NCBI GenBank assembly: GCA_003211655.1
Contig: QCSC01000003.1
Coordinates: forward strand, 1-42,137
From: Prochlorococcus sp. AG-469-F22
GTDB lineage: Bacteria > Cyanobacteriota > Cyanobacteriia > PCC-6307 > Cyanobiaceae
Direction of reading: 5' to 3'
DNA length: 42,137 bases
The translations under genes were made by a program, and so were the position numbers. Each line of letters opens with the position of its first letter. Position 1 is the first letter of the stretch. Positions 30,807 through 37,457 of the stretch are shown in pieces. The notes under the pieces are model-generated. The model was not told where the DNA came from, searched no databases, and saw nothing but the letters and a program-made list of their open reading frames with translations.

Positions 30807-30953
30807 TCAAAGAAGTTTATAAAAAATAATTGTAATTATTACTCCCTTTAAAAAAACTAACCAAAGTAGTTGGTAATCATTTAATTTTAATTTTTCTTGG
30901 TACCACTTAATAAGTATTTTGTGTCTTTTAATTATTCTTTTTATTAATTTCAA
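30807..30953 (-). CDS. 48-aa microprotein with basic helix and membrane segment
   Basis: Starting at TTG (30953): a strongly basic N-terminus (KLIKRIIKRHKILIKWYQ), EKLKLNDYQLLWLVFLKG, and a C-terminal hydrophobic stretch (VIITIIFYKLL). The WYQEKL..DYQLLW..F.KG core looks like a conserved picocyanobacterial small protein I half-recognise but cannot name. The 211 nt from here to 31164 show no other gene. Confidence 0.5.
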   Translation of the reverse strand: MKLIKRIIKRHKILIKWYQEKLKLNDYQLLWLVFLKGVIITIIFYKLL

Positions 30954-31164
30954 AATCTATTTTTTAGATAAGACTAACTTTATATCAAAACTGTATAGGA
31001 TGGAAATGATAAATTAATAAATTTTGGTTATCAGTAAGTACAAATTTTTTAAATAAGTAATCACATTTAATCCAAATTATTTTTGGCTTTCTTATTCTTT
31101 TAAAAATTAGCTTTGCATAAATCAAACTAAATTACAAAAATGTAATTAACTTTTTTTAAATATA

Positions 31165-31404
31165 ATGAAAATCTTATTATCAGCTTTTTTCTTATTTGCC
31201 TTTATACCTCCATCAAAGGCAGTTACTACAAAAATGTTTAAAGTCTTGGATACTTGTGCTAGATATCGTCTTGGAGAGATTGATGCTAAACAAGCTATAG
31301 AAAAACTAAAATTAAAATCTAAGAATTCTTCCGAAATTGACTTAAAAAATATTTTAAGTAATTACTGTTCTGTATTTACCCCAAATGAAAATATAAAATT
31401 CTAA
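31165..31404 (+). CDS. Small secreted protein with two cysteines, 79 aa
   Basis: A signal peptide (MKILLSAFFLFAFIPPSKAV, likely cleavage after SKA) is followed by a 60-residue helical mature part with two Cys (LDTCARYRLGEID and LSNYCSVF) that could form a disulphide in the periplasm or lumen. Not recognised. Convergent with a 45-residue membrane microprotein. Confidence 0.65.
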   Translation: MKILLSAFFLFAFIPPSKAVTTKMFKVLDTCARYRLGEIDAKQAIEKLKLKSKNSSEIDLKNILSNYCSVFTPNENIKF

Positions 31405-31422
31405 AAATTATTTTTAGAGATC

Positions 31423-31560
31423 TTAAATTTTTTTATTCCAATTATAATTTTTTAATTTTTCTTTTATTTCATTTACTCTCTTATTGTTAGTAATTTTTAA
31501 ATTAAAAAGTATTCCCAAAAAAAGAATGAGAAATAAAAAACTATATATTGCAAATTCCAT
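31423..31560 (-). CDS. 45-aa membrane microprotein
   Basis: MEFAIYSFLFLILFLGILFN provides one transmembrane helix, followed by a basic amphipathic tail (LKITNNKRVNEIKEKLKNYN). ATG start. Layout matches other small membrane proteins in this belt. No family recognised. Confidence 0.45.
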   Translation of the reverse strand: MEFAIYSFLFLILFLGILFNLKITNNKRVNEIKEKLKNYNWNKKI

Positions 31561-31710
31561 AAGAATAGATATATTCAACAACATTAGTAAATTAAAGGAA
31601 TCTTTTAGTATCTTTTAGAACAATGTTTGAAAAATTTATCAAAAACTTTGTTGTTTTTGGTCACAGAAAAATAATTATTGCTTCTAAGATGAAGTTTTAT
31701 ATAAATTATT

Positions 31711-32160
31711 TTGCAGATTGGAGATAAAGTACCACAATTTTCTTTACTAGATCAGAATGGCACTAAAAGGTCAAATAATGGATTAAAAACTCCCTTAGTT
31801 TTGTTTTTCTATCCAAAGGACGACACCCCGGGATGCACTATAGAGGTTTGCGGATTTAGAGATAAGTATGACCTTTTTAAAGTCCTTGGTGCTCAAGTTT
31901 GGGGGGTAAGTAATGGTAGTTCTTCAAGCCACTTGGCATTTGCCAACAAAAATAAATTACAATATCCTTTGTTATGTGATAAAAATGATTCACTAAGAAA
32001 AACTTTCAAGGTACCCAAAGTACTTGGTTTATTAGATGGAAGAGTTACCTATGTTATTGATAGAAATGGGTTTATTAAACATATCTTTCGAGATTTGTTG
32101 AATGGGCCAGAACATATAAAAGAGGCAATAAGAGTCTTAAAGGAAATTCAAAATCAGTAA
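31711..32160 (+). CDS. Peroxiredoxin, BCP/PrxQ type
   Basis: A 149-residue thiol peroxidase that reduces hydrogen peroxide and alkyl peroxides using thioredoxin. The active-site region is FFYPKDDTPGCTIEVCGFRD: peroxidatic Cys42 and resolving Cys47 five residues later, the PrxQ/BCP spacing. The rest (VWGVSNGSSSSHLAFANK, YPLLCDKNDSLRKTF, VTYVIDRNGFI) is typical. The start is TTG at 31711 (QIGDKVPQFSL), as no in-frame ATG sits before the domain. PrxQ proteins are often associated with thylakoid protection. Confidence 0.93.
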   Translation: MQIGDKVPQFSLLDQNGTKRSNNGLKTPLVLFFYPKDDTPGCTIEVCGFRDKYDLFKVLGAQVWGVSNGSSSSHLAFANKNKLQYPLLCDKNDSLRKTFKVPKVLGLLDGRVTYVIDRNGFIKHIFRDLLNGPEHIKEAIRVLKEIQNQ

Positions 32161-32204
32161 ATTAATTATTCAAACCCTTAGAAATTAATATCTTTTCTTA
32201 TAGG

Positions 32205-32507
32205 ATGTTTTCTATTAATAAATCAAACTTTATGAAAAAAATAGGGATGCAAGCAGTTGATGAAGCAATTGAAAATGGTATTGACCTAGATGGTACTCCA
32301 ATCCCCTCAAAAATGCTTGAGCTTTACAACAGGATTATGAACGAAGAGAACAAAAGAGAAAGAAGCGGAGTTAAAAAGTCAATGAGAAATAGATGTGTTA
32401 AAACAGGTTCCAAGCATTTTGATAAAGAAACTTTAGATCAATTATTAATTGATTCTGGTTGGGAAGGCCTTAAAGAAAAAGAAATTTTATTTTTCTATAA
32501 TAATTAA
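32205..32507 (+). CDS. Hypothetical protein, 100 aa
   Basis: Unrecognised soluble, Lys/Glu-rich protein. It has IGMQAVDEAIENGIDLDG, MLELYNRIMNEENKRERSG and LLIDSGWEGLKEKEILFFY. In-frame Met codons at 32205 and 32232 are both possible starts (MFSINKSNF or MKKIGMQAV). Located 44 nt after the peroxiredoxin gene on the same strand, so it may be cotranscribed. Confidence 0.65.
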   Translation: MFSINKSNFMKKIGMQAVDEAIENGIDLDGTPIPSKMLELYNRIMNEENKRERSGVKKSMRNRCVKTGSKHFDKETLDQLLIDSGWEGLKEKEILFFYNN

Positions 32508-32510
32508 AGT

Positions 32511-32855
32511 TTATTTAAACCATCCTTTTTTAATTGGAGTTTTTTCTTCTTCTTTTTTAATAGAAGCTATTTTGACAGCTTTCTTAAAAGCTAAGTTAGC
32601 TTCTACTACTGTTATTGTTGATATAAGAAATAAGCCTGAAATACCTATTAATTGTTCTGTTTGACTTGGTTCTTTATCACCTTGCAAAATTATTCCTATA
32701 ACAAACCATGCAGTTACTACTCCAGTAGTAATGAAATATTGTAACCATCTTCTCTGATATAGATAACCAGTTCCAACTCCTGGTAAGAAATTAAGTAGTG
32801 ATGCGACCCATCCACTTGAAGAAGCTAATACTTGTTCTTTTGATAATTTATCCAT
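32511..32855 (-). CDS. Conserved membrane protein, 114 aa
   Basis: Three hydrophobic segments (about residues 14-30, 40-60 and 69-88) with LLNFLPGVGTGYLYQRRWLQ between the first two. The N-terminus is short and charged and the C-terminal tail is basic (KKEEEKTPIKKGWFK). The LPGxGxGYLYxRRW motif resembles small TM2-like cyanobacterial membrane proteins. Function unknown. Convergent with the previous gene by 3 nt. Confidence 0.7.
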   Translation of the reverse strand: MDKLSKEQVLASSSGWVASLLNFLPGVGTGYLYQRRWLQYFITTGVVTAWFVIGIILQGDKEPSQTEQLIGISGLFLISTITVVEANLAFKKAVKIASIKKEEEKTPIKKGWFK

Positions 32856-32899
32856 TTAACTAGGTGTTAATTAAATGAGAATTTATGTAAGCAAAAGAT

Positions 32900-33004
32900 A
32901 TGACTGCGCAAACTACCCAACTAAAAGGCAAAAACATTCTTATTTTTTCTTGCTTATCTTTCATTCTTCTATTATGGAAAAGATTTTATGAATTCGTGGT
33001 TTAA
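32900..33004 (+). CDS. 34-aa membrane microprotein
   Basis: MTAQTTQLKGKNILIFSCLS continues FILLLWKRFYEFVV: a polar N-terminus, one hydrophobic helix and a short basic/aromatic end. ATG start. It fills the gap between the divergent 114-residue gene and the terminator at 33028. Not recognised. Confidence 0.45.
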   Translation: MTAQTTQLKGKNILIFSCLSFILLLWKRFYEFVV

Positions 33005-33027
33005 AAAATTTATAAATTTATTGAGAA

Positions 33028-33055
33028 AAAAGACGGCTAAAAATAACCGTCTTTT
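33028..33055 (-). terminator. Hairpin terminator
   Basis: A perfect 9-bp stem, AAAAGACGG (33028-33036) with CCGTCTTTT (33047-33055), has a 10-nt loop. On the minus strand it is followed by a U-run, so it terminates the 79-residue coiled-coil gene. On the plus strand it may also end the 34-residue microprotein gene. Confidence 0.8.
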
Positions 33056-33082
33056 AAGTAATAAGTTTTTTGAAAAAAAAAA

Positions 33083-33313
33083 CTATGCTTTTCCTTTAGT
33101 TCCGGAAAGTAATTTAAGCTCATTCTTGACTTCTTTTTCCCTTTCTTCAAGATGTTTTAATTGAGATTTAAAAGCATCTTCTAGTCTTTTTCTTTGGGTT
33201 GTGATTTCATCAAGTTCTTCTTGATGATGGTTTTTCTTGAGTTCTTTCATCTCGGTATCAGAAATAACAAATACTGGACGATATGAAGGAGTTTCAAAAA
33301 GAAGATCAAACAT
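33083..33313 (-). CDS. Small coiled-coil protein, 76 aa
   Basis: From the Met at 33313: MFDLLFETPSYRPVFVISDT, then a long charged heptad-like helix (EMKELKKNHHQEELDEITTQ ... KHLEEREKEVKNELKLL). A Met three codons upstream (33322) is an alternative start. The N-terminal MFDLLFETPSYRPV block looks conserved, perhaps a docking segment. Function unknown. It diverges from the ArfB gene, and the intergenic region between them holds overlapping inverted repeats. Confidence 0.65.
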   Translation of the reverse strand: MFDLLFETPSYRPVFVISDTEMKELKKNHHQEELDEITTQRKRLEDAFKSQLKHLEEREKEVKNELKLLSGTKGKA

Positions 33314-33384
33314 TGAATACATAGTGACCTTTGAATTAAGTACAGATCAAATATCTTACAAATATTTGAATCTTGAAAGGATAC

Positions 33385-33474
33385 AAACCGAAAAAAATTA
33401 TACGGCAAATACACCGAATTTCGGTTTACCTAACTAAACCGGCCAGTATTTACCGATCTATTTTTTATCGGTAA
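33385..33474. repeat. Overlapping inverted repeats between divergent genes
   Basis: AAACCGAAA (33385-33393) pairs with TTTCGGTTT (33419-33427). The same right arm CGGTTT (33422-33427) also pairs with AAACCG (33436-33441), so the two hairpins exclude each other. A third, independent 8-bp hairpin is TTACCGAT (33450-33457) with ATCGGTAA (33467-33474), with a T-rich loop. All share CCG/CGG cores that stand out in AT-rich DNA. They could be a regulator-binding array or an RNA switch. Confidence 0.55.
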
Positions 33475-33526
33475 TGTAATGTACAAGTATATTCGGATAT
33501 GAGCTGAGGATGTTTTAGAAATAAAA

Positions 33527-33943
33527 ATGGATTTAATTATTACTTCCAGATTAGTAATTCCTTCAAGAGAATTAAAATGGCGTTTTTCTAGATCATCTGG
33601 CCCGGGAGGTCAAAAAGTAAATAAAACTAATACTAGAGTAGAAATTATTTTTAATATCAAAGAATCAAAAGTCTTAAATGATTATCAAAAGAAAGTTTTA
33701 ATGAAAAAATTGAAAACCAAATTAGTCAATGACTGTATATGTCTAGCCGTCCAGGAAGAAAGGAATCAATTACTTAATAGACAAATAGCTATAAAAAGAA
33801 TTAGCTCAGAAATTAGAAATTCATTAAAAAATTCATCAAAAATTAGAAAAGCTACAAAACCATCTAAAGCTTCTCAAAATAGAAGGCTTGACTCCAAAAA
33901 AAAACGGGGAGAACTAAAAAAGAATCGACAGATAAAATATTAA
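33527..33943 (+). CDS. arfB: ArfB/YaeJ-type peptidyl-tRNA hydrolase (GGQ domain)
   Basis: A 138-residue class-I release-factor-like protein that rescues ribosomes stalled without a stop codon. The catalytic loop is FSRSSGPGGQKVNKTNTRVE with Gly27-Gly28-Gln29. The C-terminal tail is very basic (NRRLDSKKKRGELKKNRQ), which in ArfB inserts into the empty mRNA channel. It lacks the codon-recognition domain of RF1/RF2, and its length is normal. It also resembles human ICT1. prmC, which modifies GGQ proteins, is elsewhere in this window. Confidence 0.93.
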   Translation: MDLIITSRLVIPSRELKWRFSRSSGPGGQKVNKTNTRVEIIFNIKESKVLNDYQKKVLMKKLKTKLVNDCICLAVQEERNQLLNRQIAIKRISSEIRNSLKNSSKIRKATKPSKASQNRRLDSKKKRGELKKNRQIKY

Positions 33944-34051
33944 ATTATTTAAATTAATTTTGATGAAAATATTTTCTAACTATCAATGTCTAAATTGGAT
34001 TATTTTATGGATATCTTTGATTTGACTTCTTTTCATTAAACTTCCAAATAA

Positions 34052-34300
34052 ATGAAAAAAGAATATGATTTTTGGTTAATTGATTCTAATTCAGTTGGAG
34101 TAATTCGTTTTTATAAAAATAACGAAAATAAAGAGGATTTGATCGAATTTATGTTTATTGAAGAGGGCATCGTCATGGGTATTCATGGAGAAAATCCTCC
34201 TTTAATGAAAACAAGAAAAGAAATGAAGATCCAAGATGCAAGATTATTTTGGAAAAAATTAATAAATGAAGGATGGGAAAAAACCAATCCTAAATGGTAA
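34052..34300 (+). CDS. DUF1651-like small protein
   Basis: An 82-residue soluble protein: DFWLIDSNSVGVIRFYK, IEEGIVMGIHGENPPLMKTR and a C-terminal IQDARLFWKKLINEGWEKTNP. The pattern of an N-terminal W-L element and a C-terminal T/Q-x-x-A-R-x-x-W-x-x-L-x-x-x-G-W is what I recall of DUF1651, a marine picocyanobacterial family of unknown function that often occurs in several copies. No signal or membrane segment. Confidence 0.7.
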   Translation: MKKEYDFWLIDSNSVGVIRFYKNNENKEDLIEFMFIEEGIVMGIHGENPPLMKTRKEMKIQDARLFWKKLINEGWEKTNPKW

Positions 34301-34442
34301 ATAATTTTTCCTTTTAAAATAATTTCAAATTTAGAAAAATAAATTTATTTCTCAAAAACGAATTTTTTAAATTTTAAAATGTTTTCCAATATCAGTTACT
34401 AAATTCAAAAAACTAAATTATGAATATATTTTATTTATAAAT

Positions 34443-34610
34443 TTATACGCTTATAAAAGTTCCTTTAGGATATAACTCTGTAATTCTATTCTTTTGTATA
34501 ATTTTTCTTTTCTTAAGGTCATTTTCATATCTATTTAACATCATCAAATAATTAGTAGATCCAAACAAAAACAAAAAAATAATGAATTGAAATCCTGCCT
34601 CTATGTTCAT
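34443..34610 (-). CDS. 55-aa membrane microprotein
   Basis: MNIEAGFQFIIFLFLFGSTN gives one transmembrane helix, followed by YLMMLNRYENDLKKRKIIQK and a short end TFISV. ATG start. The basic, probably cytoplasmic tail is helical. No family recognised. The 190 nt from here to 34800 contain no other clear gene. Confidence 0.45.
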   Translation of the reverse strand: MNIEAGFQFIIFLFLFGSTNYLMMLNRYENDLKKRKIIQKNRITELYPKGTFISV

Positions 34611-34800
34611 AATTTTATATTTAAACTTTATTTAAATTTGACAACTTTTTTATAAAAAGCCATCAGTATTTATATCTATTTAAAAGAAAAATTAATATCT
34701 CTATAAAATTAAAGGATTTTTTATAGGAATATATAAGTTAATTTATTAATTTTCAATAGCAATTTGTTTGGACAATGCTTAGCATTTAAAAAAAACAAAT

Positions 34801-35061
34801 TTGAATAATAATTTATCAGAACAAGCTTTTAATCAACTCCTTTTGCAAATTGCGGGTAAAAAATTAATAGATAGTCTTAATATGATTGATTCAGATTCAA
34901 AATCAAAGATTGAAAAATGCATAGCTATCACTAATGAAGAATATTCTTATGCATTATCATTACAGGCTGATTGTGTTCCAGATTCTAAAAGAATGATAAT
35001 TCAAGCTCAAAAAAAATTAGAAAGTCTCAACTCATTGTTGACTTTAGCGAAATTAATATAA
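34801..35061 (+). CDS. Hypothetical helical protein, 86 aa
   Basis: An all-helical soluble protein: NNNLSEQAFNQLLLQIAGKK, SKSKIEKCIAITNEEYSYAL, IIQAQKKLESLNSLLTLAKL. Start TTG at 34801; no upstream ATG. Not recognised. Convergent with the CPBP protease gene. Confidence 0.55.
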   Translation: MNNNLSEQAFNQLLLQIAGKKLIDSLNMIDSDSKSKIEKCIAITNEEYSYALSLQADCVPDSKRMIIQAQKKLESLNSLLTLAKLI

Positions 35062-35080
35062 ATTTTAAAACGATTCCTAT

Positions 35081-35950
35081 TTACTTTATAAATTTGAATA
35101 TCTGATTCTTAAATTTTAAAAAGTAAAAAATGCAGGAAATTAGTAATAATGAAATAGCGTAGGAACCACCTAATGGATTTGTATTAGGCGCGCCATAACC
35201 AACTAACCAGACAGGCGCTTCTTTAGATATATTTATTAAACCATTATTTAAAACAAACCAAATACCGACAAGTCCACCATGAAGACCAATAGCACCCCAC
35301 AATGATCCCTCATCTTTTAATCTTATAATTGAACAAAGGATTCCTAAAGTGAATAAACCTAAAAGAATGCCTAATGTATTCCAAAATGGCATTTTGAATC
35401 CAATATGAACAAGGCTAAAAACTATAGATTGACTAATTAAAGCAACTTTTATTCCAAATTGAAGTTTTAAGTCTTCTAAAAGCCATCCCCTAAAAATTAT
35501 TTCCTCAGCAACCCCAATGCCAAAAGTAAGTAAAATCCCATTTAATATTATGTCTGAAGACAATCCTCCTGAAAAAGTAATGTAATTACTTTTGAGTAAT
35601 GGTATCAAAATTAAAATTAGTAATATTAAAGCAAAAATAATCCCTTGAGAAAAAGATAAGATATTATTCAAAAAAGTTTTATTATTTAAACCAAGTGTTT
35701 CCCAACTATTTCTTATTTGCCATCGAAAATTAAACCATGCAGGCATTAAGGAAATAAATAATAAGAATGTAAATATCGTTCCTATTAAGGATAAAGTTTC
35801 TTTGCTTAAACTTAAGAATAAAAATGACTGTGAGAATATCCAACCTAATAAGTAAAGAAATGGGATGAAGACTATAGTTGAAAAAATTTTAGTTTTATGA
35901 AGAAAAATAATGTTTGTTTGATTTTTGCTTTTCTTGTTTGAATTATGCAT
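35081..35950 (-). CDS. CPBP-family intramembrane metalloprotease
   Basis: A 289-residue protein with about eight hydrophobic segments. It has the CPBP (CAAX protease/Abi) motifs: GVAEEIIFRGWLLEDL (motif 1, E-E-x3-R), QSIVFSLVHIGF (motif 2 His) and a later segment WGAIGLHGGLVGIWF with a third His. These residues coordinate the catalytic metal in the membrane. Substrates are unknown; CPBP proteins serve in protein processing, bacteriocin immunity or membrane quality control. The adjacent 76-residue gene on the same strand is 26 nt upstream. Confidence 0.9.
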   Translation of the reverse strand: MHNSNKKSKNQTNIIFLHKTKIFSTIVFIPFLYLLGWIFSQSFLFLSLSKETLSLIGTIFTFLLFISLMPAWFNFRWQIRNSWETLGLNNKTFLNNILSFSQGIIFALILLILILIPLLKSNYITFSGGLSSDIILNGILLTFGIGVAEEIIFRGWLLEDLKLQFGIKVALISQSIVFSLVHIGFKMPFWNTLGILLGLFTLGILCSIIRLKDEGSLWGAIGLHGGLVGIWFVLNNGLINISKEAPVWLVGYGAPNTNPLGGSYAISLLLISCIFYFLKFKNQIFKFIK

Positions 35951-35976
35951 ATTTTTTATTTAATAAATTATTTAAG

Positions 35977-36207
35977 CTAAAATTTTTTTATAGACTTATC
36001 TATATTTTTTGACGAACCTGCCTTTCCAGTTAAGACTCTAAAAATTTGTTGTAAAAAATTCGAATTTTTATTTTTATTATGAATTTCTTTTTTAGATAGG
36101 TGCGATAAATCTCTATAAAATTTTCTGGTAATTTTATCTTCTTCTTCGCTAGGCCAAAGTAAATTAGAACCTTCTTCATATTCTTCCTTATATCTTTTTT
36201 TATTCAT
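35977..36207 (-). CDS. Hypothetical charged protein, 76 aa
   Basis: Unrecognised, strongly charged: MNKKRYKEEYEEGSNLLWPS, EEDKITRKFYRDLSHLSKKE, then QQIFRVLTGKAGSSKNIDKS. No membrane span. It lies 26 nt upstream of the CPBP protease gene on the same strand, so it is probably cotranscribed with it and could be a partner or substrate; that is inference from spacing only. Confidence 0.6.
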   Translation of the reverse strand: MNKKRYKEEYEEGSNLLWPSEEEDKITRKFYRDLSHLSKKEIHNKNKNSNFLQQIFRVLTGKAGSSKNIDKSIKKF

Positions 36208-36299
36208 TTTTTTTTTGCATATCTAAACAATGTAAATTCTACTTATTGCCAATACTTAAAAGTATTCTTTACTGAGTTTGTATATTTATTTAAATGTAA

Positions 36300-36389
36300 A
36301 TGGAACTTAATTTCAAGACTTTAATGTTTACAGCATTATCTCCAATACTCATTGTTGCAGCAATTCTTGTGGTTTATTTATTTCATTAA
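36300..36389 (+). CDS. 29-aa single-pass membrane microprotein
   Basis: MELNFKTLMFTALSPILIVA continues AILVVYLFH. Almost entirely one transmembrane helix with a short polar N-terminus, the size of the smallest photosystem or cytochrome-complex subunits. It does not match PsbX, PetN, PetM or PsaM by eye. ATG start. Confidence 0.45.
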   Translation: MELNFKTLMFTALSPILIVAAILVVYLFH

Positions 36390-36430
36390 GTTCAATTTTT
36401 TTATCTATAAATTTCTAATTTAAATAATTT

Positions 36431-36526
36431 TCAAGGGTGGATAATCCCAGTTTTTTCTAAAATAAAGGAAAAAATTGCTATTGCAGCCATAACTGTAAGG
36501 ATTTTGTTCTTATTGATGAAATCCAT
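36431..36526 (-). CDS. 31-aa membrane microprotein (MDFINK type)
   Basis: MDFINKNKILTVMAAIAIFS continues FILEKTGIIHP: basic N-terminus, one hydrophobic helix, short polar end. The opening MDFI.K is shared with the 36-residue protein at 28612-28722. ATG start. Convergent with the 29-residue microprotein, 41 nt apart. Confidence 0.45.
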   Translation of the reverse strand: MDFINKNKILTVMAAIAIFSFILEKTGIIHP

Positions 36527-36695
36527 ATTAGATATAGATAATTAATAACTAGTGCTCTTTTTAAAAGTTAAGCGTATTTAGTTTTATATTCAATTATTTT
36601 TTTCAAAAAAAAAACATATTATATTAATAAAAATTTTCATAAAGAACGATAATAAACTGTAAATTATATTTAAATTTAGTTTAAAGATTATTTTT

Positions 36696-37037
36696 ATGGA
36701 TAAAAAAGGAGCAAAAGGCTATTGGATATCAACGGCAAAAATAATTAATCGGGAATTATTTGATGAGTATGTAAATAAAGTTACTCCATGGCTAAAAGAA
36801 GTTGGTGGGGAAGTATTTGCAAAAGATACAGAACCATTAGGAAAGGAACGAACTGAGGATTCTAATTTAGCTGTTATTTGTGAATTTTCTTCCATGAGGG
36901 AAGCAGTTGAAGCTTTTGAATCTGAAGAATATAGAGAACTTTCAAAGTTGAGAAGAAAAGCAACTGAGAATTCTACCTTTACAATAATGGAGGGTTTCGA
37001 TGAAGCTGCAAAATTAAGAAGAGCGATGGGGAAATAA
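36696..37037 (+). CDS. DUF1330-family protein
   Basis: A 113-residue soluble alpha+beta (dimeric ferredoxin-like barrel) protein. It reads GYWISTAKIINRELFDEYVN, WLKEVGGEVFAKD, LAVICEFSSMREAVEAFESEE and YRELSKLRR...FTIMEGFD, the DUF1330 pattern. No catalytic role is established for the family. It begins a plus-strand run of three small genes. Confidence 0.85.
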   Translation: MDKKGAKGYWISTAKIINRELFDEYVNKVTPWLKEVGGEVFAKDTEPLGKERTEDSNLAVICEFSSMREAVEAFESEEYRELSKLRRKATENSTFTIMEGFDEAAKLRRAMGK

Positions 37038-37104
37038 TTTGTTATTCATAATTTCTGTAATTTCTATATATAGTAATTAATAAGAGAATATTTATAAGAA
37101 ATAA

Positions 37105-37245
37105 ATGGAACAAAGCTATGTTGGAGATTTAATACCTTCTATAAACTCCTATCAGAAAATTATTGATCAATACGAAAGAGGTTTAAAAAAAGGAGAATTT
37201 TATGAGGAGCCGATTGGAGAAGATTTAATTTATCCAGATTGGTAA
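37105..37245 (+). CDS. 46-aa acidic microprotein
   Basis: MEQSYVGDLIPSINSYQKII, then DQYERGLKKGEFYEEPIGED and LIYPDW. Soluble and acidic with several Tyr. The ordered composition (Pro, Gly, Trp at sensible places) supports a real gene. It is followed 3 nt later by a 62-residue gene, so the two are almost certainly translated from one mRNA. Confidence 0.6.
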   Translation: MEQSYVGDLIPSINSYQKIIDQYERGLKKGEFYEEPIGEDLIYPDW

Positions 37246-37248
37246 AAA

Positions 37249-37437
37249 ATGCTTACAACAAAAATTACTTATGCTCTAGCAGATTGGATTAGAGAGTGGC
37301 GAAAATGTAGAAAAGAAAATCCATCTCTTGATGATTGTATAAAGTTTACAGAATGGAAAATAGAAAATTATGAATTAACAGATAGTGATCGTATGATAAT
37401 TGAGAGTATTTTACTTTATGAAACTGAAGAAAGTTGA
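37249..37437 (+). CDS. Hypothetical protein, 62 aa
   Basis: MLTTKITYALADWIREWRKC continues with RKENPSLDDCIKFTEWKIEN and SDRMIIESILLYETEES. Helical, soluble, with two Cys and three Trp. Not recognised. It lies 3 nt after the 46-residue gene and 68 nt after that pair's DUF1330 neighbour, and converges on the glycosyltransferase gene. Confidence 0.65.
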   Translation: MLTTKITYALADWIREWRKCRKENPSLDDCIKFTEWKIENYELTDSDRMIIESILLYETEES

Positions 37438-37457
37438 AAATTTTATTAATCTAATTT

